Below, piece by piece: positions 1 through 10,660 of a stretch of 64,000 nt of DNA (within the stretch, counting starts at the first letter, position 1; the number at the start of each line of letters is the position of its first letter). Made by a program: the position numbers and the translations under genes. This DNA comes from Triticum aestivum (Eukaryota > Streptophyta > Magnoliopsida > Poales > Poaceae), in the NCBI RefSeq assembly GCF_018294505.1, contig NC_057802.1, forward strand, positions 313,338,209 to 313,402,208, written 5' to 3'. The notes under the pieces are model-generated. The model saw nothing but the letters and a program-made list of their open reading frames with translations, ran no database searches and was not told where the DNA came from.

Positions 1-32
1 GGCTCAGTTCATTTGACCTGACAGTTACGTTT

Positions 33-2152
33 TCATGTTGTATTTTCTGATGGAGCACCATAACCTTTGCCTTCATTTCTCCTAGGCTCCTGAACAACAT
101 AGCAAATGTCTGATAGTTTGGTTTTAAAACAATGAATATCTTGACGACATCGAACAATGGTTGTCCTTGTTTCACAAAGGGTCTCTGTTAGGGAATGGAC
201 TTGTGTCTGGAGCGCAAATATAACATTGTTTTGAGCTTGCATATCTTGATCATGAGGCAGTTTGGACAAGATTGCCTTAACAACCAACCCAATATTACGC
301 AGGAACGTGCTTTTGGCACTGTTAGTGGACATGTACTGACCCACTGCAGCAAGAGGTGACATTGCGGTTATAGTTGCCTCGTCACCTTCAGAAGGTGGCG
401 GTTCCACCATTTTTTCCATAGCTTTCTGAAAAGTTGAGTTTTTACATTAGTAGTACCAGAACATAAGATATTAAGGAGGCAGCAAAACCAAACAAAATAG
501 CTTTTGTCTATATACATAACTTATTCTGGTGAACCCATGTGAAATATTAGTTGTATTTTACTGCAAAGTACATAATAAAACCAGGTTCCAAACATATGAC
601 CATATACCATGGCTAATGTATTGTCTATTTCTTCACATTGTATTGACAGCTAAGGATAAAGAGACAAAGTTTATAATACGGTAAGCATACTATGACATCA
701 TTCATATCACAAAACAACTGAGAATGGACAAACAAGCAATTGTAACATTGTGTGGGCAAGTCCAGCACGGAACTAGATTACAGATGAAGATCAAAGGAAC
801 ATCACTCCTCTCTTTTAAACCTTGTAAGGTGCAATGATACGCTAAGACAATTGTGTATAAAATTGAAAAGAGTAATAGACATTGGCTGCAAACCATGCAG
901 TTCAATGCACAAGTAAGAGTAAGTAGTACTTAAAAGGCATGAGGATTAAGGACTTACAACAACGACTTTGACTGGTGTAGTCATGCCCTACATCTTGCTG
1001 GTGTGACAGTCCTTGAAGATTTCCACAACATTTGGTTCAGGTACTTTTTGGTCCTTGCGGGCTTTCCTCTATATTTGGAACAAGTCAATATAGATCTGAT
1101 AATATGGTACAATGAAAAGGGTGAAACATCAGCTAATTACAAGAGCCTCGCAGTGTGCAATATAGCTATGAGATCCTATCGTCTGTTGAAATTTCACTTT
1201 CGTATGGTTGGCCTTGTTCTTTGAACAGTTCACCTACAAGAAGATAGATTTGCGAGGCACATGCGTAAATTGGAGTTCAAAATGTGATCTGATCACATAC
1301 ATATAACGTACCTGATACTTTGGATCAGACCAATGTTTAACGAGGCCTCTCCCGTCTTCATCCGATATATTTTTGAATGGAGATGTTTGGGAAAGTTCAC
1401 TGTTAGCCTTGCCTTCAAAGTGAGTTTTCCTCAAGTTATACTGATACTGTCATAGAGCAGACTTGAAAACGCGGGTGCAAGTTTGTCTGGTTGCATCATC
1501 TTGGCTATCCAACTTGAACCTCATCTGTTGAAAATTATGGGAGTCTCATTATCAACAACCTAGAAAGTATGGGATAGAGCAAGACGATATTACTAGTTTC
1601 CATACATAACCATACTTACAGATAAATGGTCGAGGAATGTGTTGAACTGCGTTTCTTCTTTGTCATTCCTATACTGAATCCATGTTGGGAGGATACGTAC
1701 ATGAGACCTAACAGCAACCGCTGCCTCTGATACTAACTTGGCTGACTCTGTAGCATCACGTGGCCTTTTTAAACCTGCTTCAAAACGGATCTCCATTCTT
1801 CATCCTTTAGATTTTGTTAACCTATCGAGCATTATCCCTGATGTTTGTTTCCTCTTGATCCTAGGTGCTAGTCCAACAACGAACATAGGAAGTGTTAGTG
1901 TATATCAAACTGTGAGACTACATATAAAGAAGCATGCAGCTGTAACTTGACTCCGGCAACTACCTTCTTGCTTTTGAAGTTCACAAAGTTCATTTGATCT
2001 TGCCAACTTGTCTCACTACTGCAGGATGATCCAAACGCGACACTACGATCAGAGACCCTTGACAAAACTGTGTGCGATGCCATAATCCCAAACGGTGGTG
2101 TAAAAAACCCGTTAAAAAAGGTGCAAAACATTTGCGATGACAGATGCATCAA
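33..2152 (-). pseudogene. Transposase_24 (CACTA ORF1) gene, 3' exons, broken
   Basis: Six exons can be laid out on the minus strand by reading frame and GT-AG borders: about 2152-1964, 1867-1620, 1524-1312, 1233-1141, 1068-958 and 425-33. The encoded protein has the family's typical order: a basic start (KRKQTSGIM), a segment reading FLDHLS, the conserved block SELSQTSPFKNISDEDGRG followed by LVKHWSDP, then KANHTKVKFQQTIGSHSYIAHC, EIFKDCHTS and a glutamine-rich helical tail. Such proteins accompany TNP2 in CACTA elements and probably help bind element DNA. Three in-frame stops break it: a TGA near 1440 where the family usually has Arg, a TAG in exon 1068-958 after CHTSKM, and a TGA in exon 1867-1620. 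The 532-bp intron 426-957 holds nothing else I recognise. The N-terminal exons continue at 10.7-14.1 kb. Confidence 0.8.
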
Positions 2153-2400
2153 ACACGATTTAGAATTTAGTTGTGTGTGCGATGCAGGGCATAGGGTTTA
2201 GCTCAATGAACTGTTTGTGATGAGGAGGCACAAAAGAAATGGGCAGCCAGATGAAGGCGTGTGCGATATACAGCATACAGTTCACTGGGATGAACTGTGT
2301 GTGATTAGGCAACACAACGGAAACGGTTCAACTGAACAAGATGTGTGTGATACACGGCGAACAGGTCCGTAATCTGAAATGTGTGCGAAGACCAATAATA
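2062..2400. repeat. Degenerate short repeats of the GTGTGYGAT type, left border of the inserted block
   Basis: Repeated words such as TGTGTGCGATG, TTTGTGATGAGG, TGTGCGATATAC, TGTGTGATTAGG and TGTGTGATACAC occur about every 45-70 bp, each followed by a short variable spacer. The same word family recurs at 5.34-5.60, 7.86-7.96 and 10.13-10.66 kb. The layout resembles subterminal repeats of class II elements. Confidence 0.55.
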
Positions 2401-2525
2401 ACACAGATGATTGCTGCTAATAAGCCGTGTGAATTGCTCTGTCTATAGTAGAATAACATGTATATATATATAACTGAAATAAACATCCAATTACATAAGT
2501 GACTATACAGATCATTCGCACACAC

Positions 2526-3315
2526 CTCAATAAACAATTGCATGCATTCTAAAGTAGGAGAAACGATCGTATAGTCATCTACTAGTTGTGACGCTCCCGC
2601 CACTGCTATGTGGCTCGATCCCTCGTCTTTGTCAGGAAGAAGACAGTTCCTCATGTCAACAATCCGCCTGTACATCTCGTAGCTTGTGTACGCGTCCATG
2701 GCCGCGTACTTGACATGTTGTTCATCCAGTCTCTTATGCCACACACTGTGCCAGGCATTCTTGTCCTTATTGCTCTCTTCCTTCATCTTCACATAGTAGG
2801 GGTCGATGATGGCCGAGGCGAGGTCAACCAGGGAGTTTCAGTTTGCTTTTGTCCCTACCCCAAACCTTGTAGTGGTGCTAGATGTTGACAAGATTCGGGC
2901 ATTTCAAGTCCGAAACCTTGAGCGCTTTTAGATCGTTGGTGGTGTCCACCGTAGCGAAACTGTAGTCGGAGCTGATGATAAACCTAGAGAAATGCTCGCA
3001 AGGCCTTGTGGCAAGGTGGAAGTGGTAGACGAGGACGTCATCTCGCACGCACAACTGGGCGACGACAACCTTCTGATCGTGCCCGGCATCACCGATGGTG
3101 TATTCGAGGTCGAAGCCGACCACTCGGTACTTGTCCTCGGCAAGGAACTGCTCCATAGTTTGGATGGAGCTCTCCACCGAGACCGGATCGTTTGTGTACA
3201 CCACCGAGAGGTCCTTCCCCCTCACGTGGGTGTCCACTACGTGATGCGTGGTGAACTGCCCGCCGTTGTCATCATCGGCCGCTGGGAGCGCCATTGGAGC
3301 CACAGGGAGCGCCAT
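2526..3315 (-). pseudogene. DEDDy-type 3'-5' exonuclease (Werner-exonuclease-like), broken
   Basis: The minus strand from ATG 3315-3313 encodes a protein with motif I FDLE (Asp69, Glu71), a motif II region VDTTNDLKAL, and motif III in YAAMDAYTSYEMYRRI (Tyr and Asp of the DEDDy class, lying at about 2705-2670). This order matches DNA_pol_A_exo1/WRN-type exonucleases, which remove nucleotides from 3' ends using two metal ions. The frame is broken twice: an in-frame TAG at 2880-2878 (after CPNLVNI) and a single-base shift at about 2830-2842, after which reading resumes as LASAIIDPYYVKMKEES. A possible exon end lies at 2526 (GTGTGTG follows on the minus strand). It sits within the inserted block, facing away from the plus-strand ORF at 4273, and is most simply a captured gene copy. 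Whether the lesions are real or sequencing errors cannot be told here. Confidence 0.7.
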
Positions 3316-3741
3316 TGGAACTGCTGGATGTCCTCTCTGTATGTGTCCTCGTGGGTGTGCTTATTGTGTCGTGTGAGACGAGAGATGAAGGTAAATGGCC
3401 GCAGGAATAAAAGGGGGCCGGGCGGCGTGGATTCTCGGCGCGTCCGCATGGCAGTTTTTGCAGCGGGTAACTGCATCGTCGCGCCATGCCTGGTGCAACC
3501 GCTTGCACACGAATGTGCGTGATCGTGCGCCAGTCTCAAACACCGGCAGCGCGCGTGGAGGGACGAGGGCAGAGCACCCAGAGGGACGCGAGAGCAGAGC
3601 GCGCCGCGGCCGCCTGAACCGCAAGCAACCACACGCATAGAGCAGTTGAACACGCAGGAAATGGTCACCTACAAGCCGGCCGACAGTTGAGTCGCTGCGT
3701 AGAGAGCGGCCGTGTGGTACCACCTCTGTCTAGTCTATAGT

Positions 3742-3751
3742 CTCTTTTATA
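3742..3751 (-). promoter_or_regulatory. TATA box candidate for the exonuclease gene
   Basis: The minus strand reads TATAAAAGAG here, about 430 bp upstream of the exonuclease ATG. Together with the plus-strand TATA box at 4184 it frames a divergent intergenic region. Position fits a transcription start near 3715 with a long leader. No mapping data. Confidence 0.4.
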
Positions 3752-4183
3752 TTCCGTGCCATACTTTGCCCTCAAATTTAACCAACAAAATGTTAATGCA
3801 TGTTTTAAAAATTATATAATTGGAAACTATGTTCAAATACAAATCCAACTATATAATCTTTGGCGACATGCATTCGTATTTTATTAGTTAAATCATACTT
3901 ATAAACCAGGACGGTTGTATAGTAGGTAATTAAATTGCAAAAGTTTTTTATTAACCGTATGTGTACGTGGCCTTTCGTCCTCCTCTCGCACGTCTTGTCA
4001 CCCCGCTGCCGCAGACGGCTTACAGCGCAAGCTTGCGCAGCGCGCGGGGGGCGTTCTTTTTGCCAAACGGTGGTGCCAATGGATCGTCGGTGAGCCCGTT
4101 CCCGTGCAACCTCGCAGGTTCCCGTGCAAGCTTCCCGCCCGACTCGGTGAAATCCCCCAAAATCCCAATGCTTACGGGCCTAC

Positions 4184-4191
4184 TATAAAAA
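4184..4191 (+). promoter_or_regulatory. TATA box candidate for the ORF at 4273
   Basis: The sequence TATAAAAA lies 89 bp upstream of ATG 4273, in GC-rich DNA. A start about 30 bp downstream (near 4215) would place the upstream ATG-less leader correctly and favour 4273 over the more upstream in-frame TTG at 4216. Confidence 0.5.
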
Positions 4192-4272
4192 CCCTCACGG
4201 CCGGCGAGTCCTGCATTGCATTTTCCCCTCCATCCCTGTAGCTTATCTCGTTTGCTTCTCCCACAATCGCCA

Positions 4273-5007
4273 ATGGCACCGGTCCGCCGTCGTTGCTCAG
4301 CCACTCCGCCGTCATTAGAGGACAGCTCCAGCTGGGAGGCTACACCGTGGCGGTGGCGCAGTCCCCGGCGTAGTGTAGTGCGCGTGGCGTCCCTGTTGGG
4401 TGTGCGCGGAACACCCACCACACGCTCCACCGCCGGTGCCCGTCGGCAGCTGTTGCTGGCTGCCCTTGCTGCCACACCACCGTCGAAAGCCAGGGCCATC
4501 GCCCGCTCTGCCGCCGTGGCCCGAAGGCGGGAGGTGGCCATCGTGGCCACCACCCAACTGCCGGCCACTGTGGCCATCACCCGCTCCGCCACCGCGGCCC
4601 GAAGGCGAGAGGTGGTGGTTGTGGCTGCCACCCCGTCGTCGGCCGCCAGCCCACCATTGACCACCGGGGTCATCACCTACTCCGCCACCGCCGCCCGAAG
4701 GCGGGAGGCAGAGGTGGATGCCCACACGTGCGTCAGCGACCTTGCGCGCTACACCGAGTTCCTGCGGGAGGAGGAAGAGTGCCTCGTCGAGCATGCAAAG
4801 AGACTTACCGCTGCTGTGGCCGCGGCACATGCCGCCTCAGAGGCGAGGAATCAGGAGATCTACGACGAGAACCACCGCTTCGAGAGGGGTCGTCTGGAGC
4901 GGCAGAGGGCATTCGAGGTGAGCGTCGCTGAAGCTGCAATAGCGGCAGGCACCGCATTGCGGTTGCCTAGCTCGTCAGTAGGCTCCTCCTCCTCCGCCTC
5001 TCATTGA
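4273..5007 (+). CDS. Hypothetical Ala/Arg-rich coiled-coil protein (244 aa)
   Basis: Open from ATG 4273 (good plant context, GCCAATGGC) to TGA 5005-5007. The first 150 residues are low in complexity, with repeated ARRREV segments encoded by imperfect tandem repeats at about 4502-4700 (offsets 78 and 96 bp). Residues about 155-230 are rich in Glu, Ala and Arg (ARYTEFLREEEECL, then a long helical run) and look like a coiled coil, ending in a Ser-rich tail. I do not recognise a family. It has its own TATA box, lies within the inserted block, and shares a compositional style with the ORF at 6969. GC content is far above the flanks. It may be expressed cargo or simply an open frame in GC-rich DNA. 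Confidence 0.45.
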   Translation: MAPVRRRCSATPPSLEDSSSWEATPWRWRSPRRSVVRVASLLGVRGTPTTRSTAGARRQLLLAALAATPPSKARAIARSAAVARRREVAIVATTQLPATVAITRSATAARRREVVVVAATPSSAASPPLTTGVITYSATAARRREAEVDAHTCVSDLARYTEFLREEEECLVEHAKRLTAAVAAAHAASEARNQEIYDENHRFERGRLERQRAFEVSVAEAAIAAGTALRLPSSSVGSSSSASH

Positions 5008-5339
5008 GTGCGCTCGGCGGAGGAGAGGCAGCCGGAAGTAGTACAGAGCCCCTCCGCAGTAGTAGTAGTATTTAGGGGCTATTTTGATCAGTTCATCTGA
5101 CTATAGATGTGCTGGAACTGTACAACGTACTTAAAATTAGCTAGTATATATAGTTGAACTAGCTATTTCAGTACGTGGTTGGCAACAATTGGGGAAAAGT
5201 TTGGTCGGTTCAGCTGTCGAGTTGAACTGTTTGTATAAATTAAGAACGACTTCTTAATCTATGAATGAAACCTATGCTTAATTACTGAATTTTAGTTGCA
5301 AAAATTAGATACTGCTAGTGATTTTTAGCTTCATATTTT

Positions 5340-5600
5340 GACAAATCGCAGTGTTACAAGGATTGACAAATCTTACAAAATTGTTTGTACGTGATTGCAC
5401 ACGGGTCATCCAAAAGAACCGTTTGCGTTGAAGGGATGCACAAATCCTGCGCTGCTCTTACTTTGCATACAGGTGTTCTATCTAAAACGTTTGCGATCAA
5501 GAGCTGCAGAAATCCTGCTCGACACATTTTCTCTTGGCTTCCTGGGAAAGCTGTCGGTTTGCATACGTGTGTTCTAACTGAAACATTTGCGATGAGTGTT
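5340..5600. repeat. Internal cluster of TTTGCGAT-type repeats
   Basis: Three or more copies of a ~70-90 bp unit pairing GCACACGG or TGCATACG-like words with (A)AACGTTTGCGAT. They are related to the words at 2.1 and 10.2 kb. An open frame spans it, but coding looks unlikely. Confidence 0.5.
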
Positions 5601-5701
5601 TTATATTTAAAAAGCGAATTAAACTACGGCTTGGGTGCCATTAATGGAGAGGATGCGAGCAAGGCGGGCGGCCATGGAAGTCAAAGGGCTCGCTTCCCAG
5701 T

Positions 5702-5815
5702 GAGCCTGCGTAGCGTACAGCTTGCACGCTTCCTGGTGAGCCTGCGCACTCGAGGACAACTTGCACGCCTCTCGGTCAGCCTGCGCACCGGACGGCGCTC
5801 GCACACCTCCCGTTC
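5702..5815. repeat. ~36-39 bp tandem repeat
   Basis: The word GAGCCTGCG or CAGCCTGCG recurs at 5702, 5738 and 5777, each followed by CTTGCACGC-like sequence. It makes the predicted peptide repeat (VSLR), which is better explained as a minisatellite than a gene. Confidence 0.6.
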
Positions 5816-5898
5816 AGTCAAGGTCAAGCAGCTGTCCGCACGGCACCTCCTACAGCCATTAAAACCAAGACACGTGGCGTCACGTGAATGGTTAACAG

Positions 5899-6596
5899 AA
5901 TTTTGGATTTACTAGAATTTAAAAACCAGGCATCTCAATGTTTTGCTGGCAATCAACGGTGCCCTGGTGATTGAAATTCATTCCCATTTCTTGCATGGGA
6001 CCTAAGCATGCACCCAAGGACACATATTTGATTTTTCAACTAATTTATATGCACTGGAGCATGTGCATGTAGTTCAAATTTGAATTATGCACATAAATGC
6101 ATTGAAAACTCAGTTAATGCATAAAAATGTCCAAATGAACCCCGAAAAATCACAAAAAATCACACAACACTCCTGTTGTTCTATGTTGACACGAGAAAAA
6201 AAATTGAAAACAATAAGAGGCAATGGATATCGTTTCGTCCCCACAGGTGGGACGTTCCCTACGGAAAACCATCATGGTTGTTGTGAGAAGCTCCGGTTTG
6301 TGAGAAGCATATACCCAAACCTGCCCCAAATGGCACAAAATTTTTACCACGGCATGTTGATGCCGCTCCATGATAGCATGCCAAGTTTCATGAATTTCAG
6401 ACGAGTTTTTGATTTACTAGAATTTAAAAACCAGACATCTTAATTTTTTGCCGGCAATCAACGGTGCCTGGTGTTTGAAATTCATTCCCATTTCTTGCAT
6501 GGGACCCAAGCATGCACCCAAGGACACAAATTTGTTTTTTCAACCAATTTATATGCACTGGAGCATGTGCATGTAGTTCAAATTTGAATTGTTCAC
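5899..6596. repeat. Direct duplication, ~190-bp arms about 504 bp apart
   Basis: The stretch 5899-6090 (GGATTTACTAGAATTTAAAA, ending TAGTTCAAATTTGAATT) is repeated at 6403-6596 with a few substitutions and small indels. The 310 bp between the arms, including an ACAGGTGGGACGTTCCCTAC segment, holds nothing I can name. Confidence 0.75.
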
Positions 6597-6968
6597 CTGA
6601 AATGGCTAGAAAACCAATTTAATGTATAAAATGTTCAAACGAACCCTGAATAATTCCAATTCTTTTATGACACACATATAGTTGCATGTTCACTCCAGAT
6701 AAAAGGTCTAGCAATTCAAACACCGTCCATTGCCGCTGTGACCCCATTATGTAATTCAAATCAAGATGAAAAATCAAGTAGATCGCACACAATTTATTAT
6801 CAGCAACTGTGTGAGATGTAGTACAAAATATCTTGGAGCACCGTCGGTGTATAGTACGCCTATGGCTTACGCGAGAAGGTGCGTCAGCTACATTCCACGG
6901 CCGGCGTCTCAAGCACACTAGCTCGCTCCCCAAATATCATTTCACTGTTCAATCGTCGCCAGTGAAAG

Positions 6969-7669
6969 ATGGGCACGTGGACCCGCGTCGTGAGGGCAAC
7001 TTCGGTGGCCCACTCCGGCGAGAGCGCGGCCGCAGCCGCCATGCACGTGCTAACAAGGTGCATGAGCGCGCCTGCAATCTGTGACCGGGCGGCAACGGCA
7101 GCCCAAACGGCCGCTGTTGATTCTCAGGTGGCGGCAGCAACATCTGCGTCGGGGATATCAACTGGCGAGAGCGGCACAGCAGCTGTCCGTTCCGCAGCGG
7201 CGGCCTTAGCCCTGATGGAGGCCGCCCACGGCCATGTCGAGGCCGCCCACGCCCAGCTCCTGGCGGTCACCGCACAAATCGAACGAAGCTTCTCCGACAA
7301 CGGTCGGCAACCCACGGCCATGTCAAGGCCGCCCATGCCCAGCTCCTGGCGGTCACCGCACAAATCGAACGAAGCTTCTCCGACAACGGTCGACAACCCA
7401 CGGCCGAAGAGCTGGCAATCACCAAGAGCGTTCGAGCAGCCGTCCGTTCCTCCGCCGCATACCTTGCGATGATGGAGCCCATCCAAGCCCAGATCGCATC
7501 CGCCCACACCCAACTCGTGGCAGCCTTTTCCAAAGAGATGCTGGACGCGGATGGCGAGATGCCTGCCAAGTATGGTGCGATGGATGCCATGGAGCCCCTT
7601 CCCCAGGAGACCGTCGGGCATGAGCTGGACATGGAGGCGGCGGCGGAGATCGACGAGCACCATCCGTAG
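6969..7669 (+). pseudogene. Ala-rich hypothetical protein broken by an 86-bp tandem duplication
   Basis: Reading starts at ATG 6969 and gives an Ala/Thr-rich helical protein (SAAAAAMHVL, then ALMEAAHGHVEAAHAQLLAV). At 7317 the frame is lost because an 86-bp segment (7231-7316) is repeated; 86 is not a multiple of three. Past the second copy the original frame resumes as EELAITKSVRAAVRSSAAYL and runs to TAG 7667-7669, with an acidic end (EAAAEIDEHHP). Dropping one repeat unit rejoins the two halves without any other change, so the ancestral protein was about 205 residues. No family recognised. It lies within the inserted block, 3' of the duplicated region 5899-6596 and 5' of the B3-like gene. 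Confidence 0.6.
7231..7402 (+). repeat. 86-bp tandem duplication (two copies)
   Basis: Copy 1 is 7231-7316 and copy 2 is 7317-7402, differing at only a few bases (for example GTCGAGG against GTCAAGG, and CACGCC against CATGCC). It is the cause of the frame loss in the ORF at 6969. Confidence 0.9.
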
Positions 7670-7864
7670 TAGTACTCTTTGTTTTGTTTAATTAAGAGCG
7701 CCGATCTTTAATTTGTTAGAGTAATGTTTAGGTCAGCTAGCTCTGTTTAATTGCTGAACTTGCTCGATTAAGAAGTGTGGGTGTGCTGTAGTCTCCTTTG
7801 TGTACCCAAATTATGCAATGACGTGGAGGACCACTTTAACCATGGAAATTCGAACCAAAACTTT

Positions 7865-7960
7865 TGACGTTCAAACTTATCGCACACGGGTTAAGCTATC
7901 TGAATCGTTTGTGATGTCGACATATCGTACACAGTTCTGAATAAGGGACCGTGTCTGACG
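7865..7960. repeat. Small internal cluster of GCACACGG/GTTTGTGATG words
   Basis: Contains CGCACACGGG, CGTTTGTGATGT, CGTACACAGTT and ACCGTGTCTGACG, the same word family as at 2.1, 5.4 and 10.2 kb. It separates the Ala-rich ORF from the B3-like gene. Confidence 0.45.
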
Positions 7961-8218
7961 ACACTTTGCGCGCTAGTTTTTTCGCTGAAGCGATTCCAAA
8001 TTTTCGGCTTCCGCAGAAATATCTACCTCCCCGCCCTCTCCCCCTTACCAAAAGCCACATTTCCCCTCTTTCCGCCTTCCTTTCCAAGTTGAAACCTTCA
8101 CTCCTTGCTTGTAGCACCGCCTCCTCATCGGCGACCCTCCTTCATGCTGCTCGGCCTCCTCTATCCAGGCAGGTAATCCACACCCGACCCTCATCCTCCT
8201 CCTCCTTCCACATCCCAC

Positions 8219-8440
8219 ATGCCCCGACCGCCGGCGCGAGTTCGACACCTTCCACCCAAATCACCGACCCCTCCACCAAATAAGCGTCGGCCTAAGCCAT
8301 GGTGCATGCAGTATAGCCAGGACCTCAAGGAGCATTTGACAGCGGAGAAGCAAATCACGGCCGCACGCGCGGATGAGGTCGCGATGGCTGCCATTCGTGC
8401 CGACCCCCAGATCTTGAAGGAGCACCTTGCCATTTGCTAG
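8219..8440 (+). CDS. Short basic ORF, possible 5' exon of the B3-like gene (73 aa)
   Basis: Begins ATG 8219 in CA-rich, GC-rich DNA and ends TAG 8438-8440. Residues 1-25 are Pro/Arg-rich (PRPPARVRHLPPKSPTPPPN), followed by a helical stretch with two copies of a (I/D)LKEHL motif. No family recognised. It lies upstream of and in the same direction as the B3-like exons. It could be the first coding exon with an alternative splice before the stop, or a separate small ORF. Confidence 0.35.
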   Translation: MPRPPARVRHLPPKSPTPPPNKRRPKPWCMQYSQDLKEHLTAEKQITAARADEVAMAAIRADPQILKEHLAIC

Positions 8441-8571
8441 CTACGCCGGTTAAGCATGATCGGTTTACCCGTTGCGTGTGCTGCTCCTGCCTTTCCTTCA
8501 CAAATTCTAGTGAATTGTGCTATCTAATTTTACCATGCAATCCTTTGCTCTAGTGTATATGTTCTATATGT

Positions 8572-9025
8572 CGTGCAGTGTGGTGCTCACTTATTAACTG
8601 TTTTGTTAATTAGTTGTCATCTTTAGTTAACTGTTTGGTTCAATTCTGCAAATGTGGTTCAATTGTTCAGGCTGCAATTTTGCATTGTCTTCCATGCGAG
8701 AAATAAATCGAATTTATATTTACAAAATTGTGGGTGCATTCTGTTATTGTATACCATGTGAGGAATAAATTGAATTTGGCTGTAATAAATACATGAGAAA
8801 CAAATACAATTGCTACAATTGGCTGTAGTTAACTGTTTGGTTAACGGTCTGATCTTCTATTAGGAGTATGTTATATTGTGCAATGTAGTGCTCAGTTAAT
8901 GTTTGGTTCTTTTGTTGTGGTGTTTAGTTAACTGCTTGGTTCAATTCTACATTGCGATGTCCAATTGTCATGGGTAGAATTTTGTATTGTTGTGCATGTG
9001 AGGAATAAATCGAATTTGGCTGCAC
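8572..9025. repeat. Imperfect ~305-bp direct repeat in the AT-rich gap or intron
   Basis: The segment 8572-8720 (GTGCAGTGTGGTGCTCA, then AACTGTTTGGTTCAATTCTG, ending GAAATAAATCGAATTT) recurs in diverged form at about 8877-9025. No coding potential is seen in 8441-9219, which looks like an intron or intergenic DNA of the B3-like gene. Confidence 0.6.
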
Positions 9026-9219
9026 TTAATACGTAGAAACATATACAAGTGCTATATTTCCTAGTTCTTAATCATGCTTGGTTTGGGTAAATGGGTTTTC
9101 CGTGTGGCTTGAATTAATCTGATGGATATGCAATGTGCTTATTTTTCATCAACATATTTTACTGATAGCATGCGAACCCTTACTTAACCTGATGACTAAC
9201 TACCTTATATGTGTTGCAG

Positions 9220-9880
9220 GGAAACAATGGGAAGCACTTAGGTTTACAATCGAGGTTAGCACGTGCATGGTCCATTGTCTAATAGCACATTATTGTGCAA
9301 TTTCAGGAACCATTCTAATATTTTGGTTTTTAACAATTTGGTCTTGCACATGTAGGTCCTGCTGTCAGAGGTTTTGACCCACTGTTCGACCCTTTTTGCA
9401 TATGGGGAAATGAGTTGTCCATGAATATCAATGAAATCAAGAAACTCAGAAAGATTGTTAGGATAAAGAAATTAGCGACAAAAAACAACAAGATCTTTGT
9501 CTGCACAATGAAGAAGACATCAGTTCACTACAAGATGGTAGTAACTATTATACCTTGCCTTTTTTATTCCTTTGCCCCATTTCCAATATAGAGAAGCTAT
9601 TTATGCACATCCTTGTTTTCAGGCCTTTCCAAAGCAGTTCACTGATGATTACCTCTCAAACCACCTCTATGGTCAGGAGGCGAGGAAGGTTTTCATACAA
9701 CACCCACGGTTCAATATTGAAGTGTTCCTGAAGAGGACGAAGGACAGACGGTCAATCATCCACAGACACTGGCCTGAAGTTGCAAAGACCTTCAACATGA
9801 ATGAAGGCTCAATATTCTCCTTCCGCTTCAGCAGTTTTCTAGATGAGATGCATCTGTCTATATACTGCCTACGATGCTAA
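9220..9880 (+). CDS. B3-domain-like protein, three 3' exons
   Basis: Exons by frame and splice signals: 9220-9241 (22 nt, after TTGCAG), 9356-9537 (after ATGTAG, donor GTAGTA) and 9623-9880 (after TTTTCAG, stop TAA). Joined in one frame they give GNNGKHLG, then PAVRGFDPLFDPF, a basic segment, and a terminal B3-like fold signature: FPKQFTDDYLSNHL near its start, RSIIHRHWPEVAKTFNMNEG near its end, then SIFSFRFSSF. B3 domains are plant DNA-binding modules that contact the major groove. The 5' part is uncertain; the ORF at 8219 is the best candidate. No lesion is seen in these exons, unlike the neighbouring exonuclease. It lies in the inserted block, so it is probably element cargo rather than a resident gene. 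Confidence 0.6.
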
Positions 9881-10130
9881 TTTTGAAAGGTTCTACATGT
9901 TGCATGTGGAACTTGCTGCTGGTGTAGTTGTGTAATGGGGTAGTTGAGTGCTGAAGCTATATCATGTTGTACTCTGATGTATTTCAATTATGAAATTCTG
10001 CTTCCTTAATATGGAAATGAAATATATTGTGTGCTTAATATGAAATGTCAATTAGATTAATAAATGTATAATGAATAATCGGATAATTAGCTTGCTAATG
10101 GCGAATTTGCCTGCTAATTGGGTTTTGCTA
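9881..10130. other. 3' flank of the B3-like gene, AT-rich
   Basis: AT-rich sequence with several AATATG/AATAAATG words that could serve as poly(A) signals (for example near 10060). No ORF or repeat of note. Confidence 0.4.
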
Positions 10131-10660
10131 TTGCAAACGATTGTTGAAAAAATACCGTGGGCGATGACCTCAGGCAACGCACACAGTTTCTAGGAATAAA
10201 CCGTGTTGGATCAATGAACAATCACACACGACTTTCTCTTGAAAACTGCTTGCATTGGGCTACCTTGCGCAAATGTTTACCACATAAAAACTGTGTGTGA
10301 TGGACAGCCTTTGCCACACAGTTTCTTCTATGGACCGTGTGTGATACGTTCAATAACGCAAATGATTTAACGGGAAAAATTGTGTGTGATGTACCTGTGA
10401 ACGAAAACGTTTTCCTTGGAGCGACGGTGTGGGATGTACATACGAACGGAAACATTTAGCATGGATTGACTGTGTGGGATGTACTTGTGACCAGAAACAA
10501 TTTCGTCGTATAATTGTATTTTTAGCTCTACTGTATGTATTTTCGTATTTGAGCGCTCGCCGGTCGCACACGACCTCATTTTGCCGAACGTGTGTGCCAG
10601 GAGGGCATATCCCCAACGGTTTCTGGGTCGTGTGGGAAGGACCCCCCCTATCGCCCACAC
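10130..10660. repeat. Array of GTGTGTGATG-type repeats, right border of the inserted block
   Basis: About ten degenerate copies of words such as CTGTGTGTGATGGACAG, CCGTGTGTGATACGTT, TTGTGTGTGATGTACC and CTGTGTGGGATGTACTTG. They are spaced roughly 50-60 bp and mixed with the partner word CACACAGTTTC. Same repeat family as at 2.06-2.40 kb, in the same rather than inverted orientation. Confidence 0.6.

Noticed and set aside
3237..3723. Minus- and plus-strand ORFs upstream of the exonuclease ATG
   Set aside because: Overlap each other in GC-rich leader DNA and lack homology.
5385..5915. 176-codon ORF
   Set aside because: Crosses two unrelated repeat arrays; the repeated VSLR peptide follows the 36-39 bp minisatellite.
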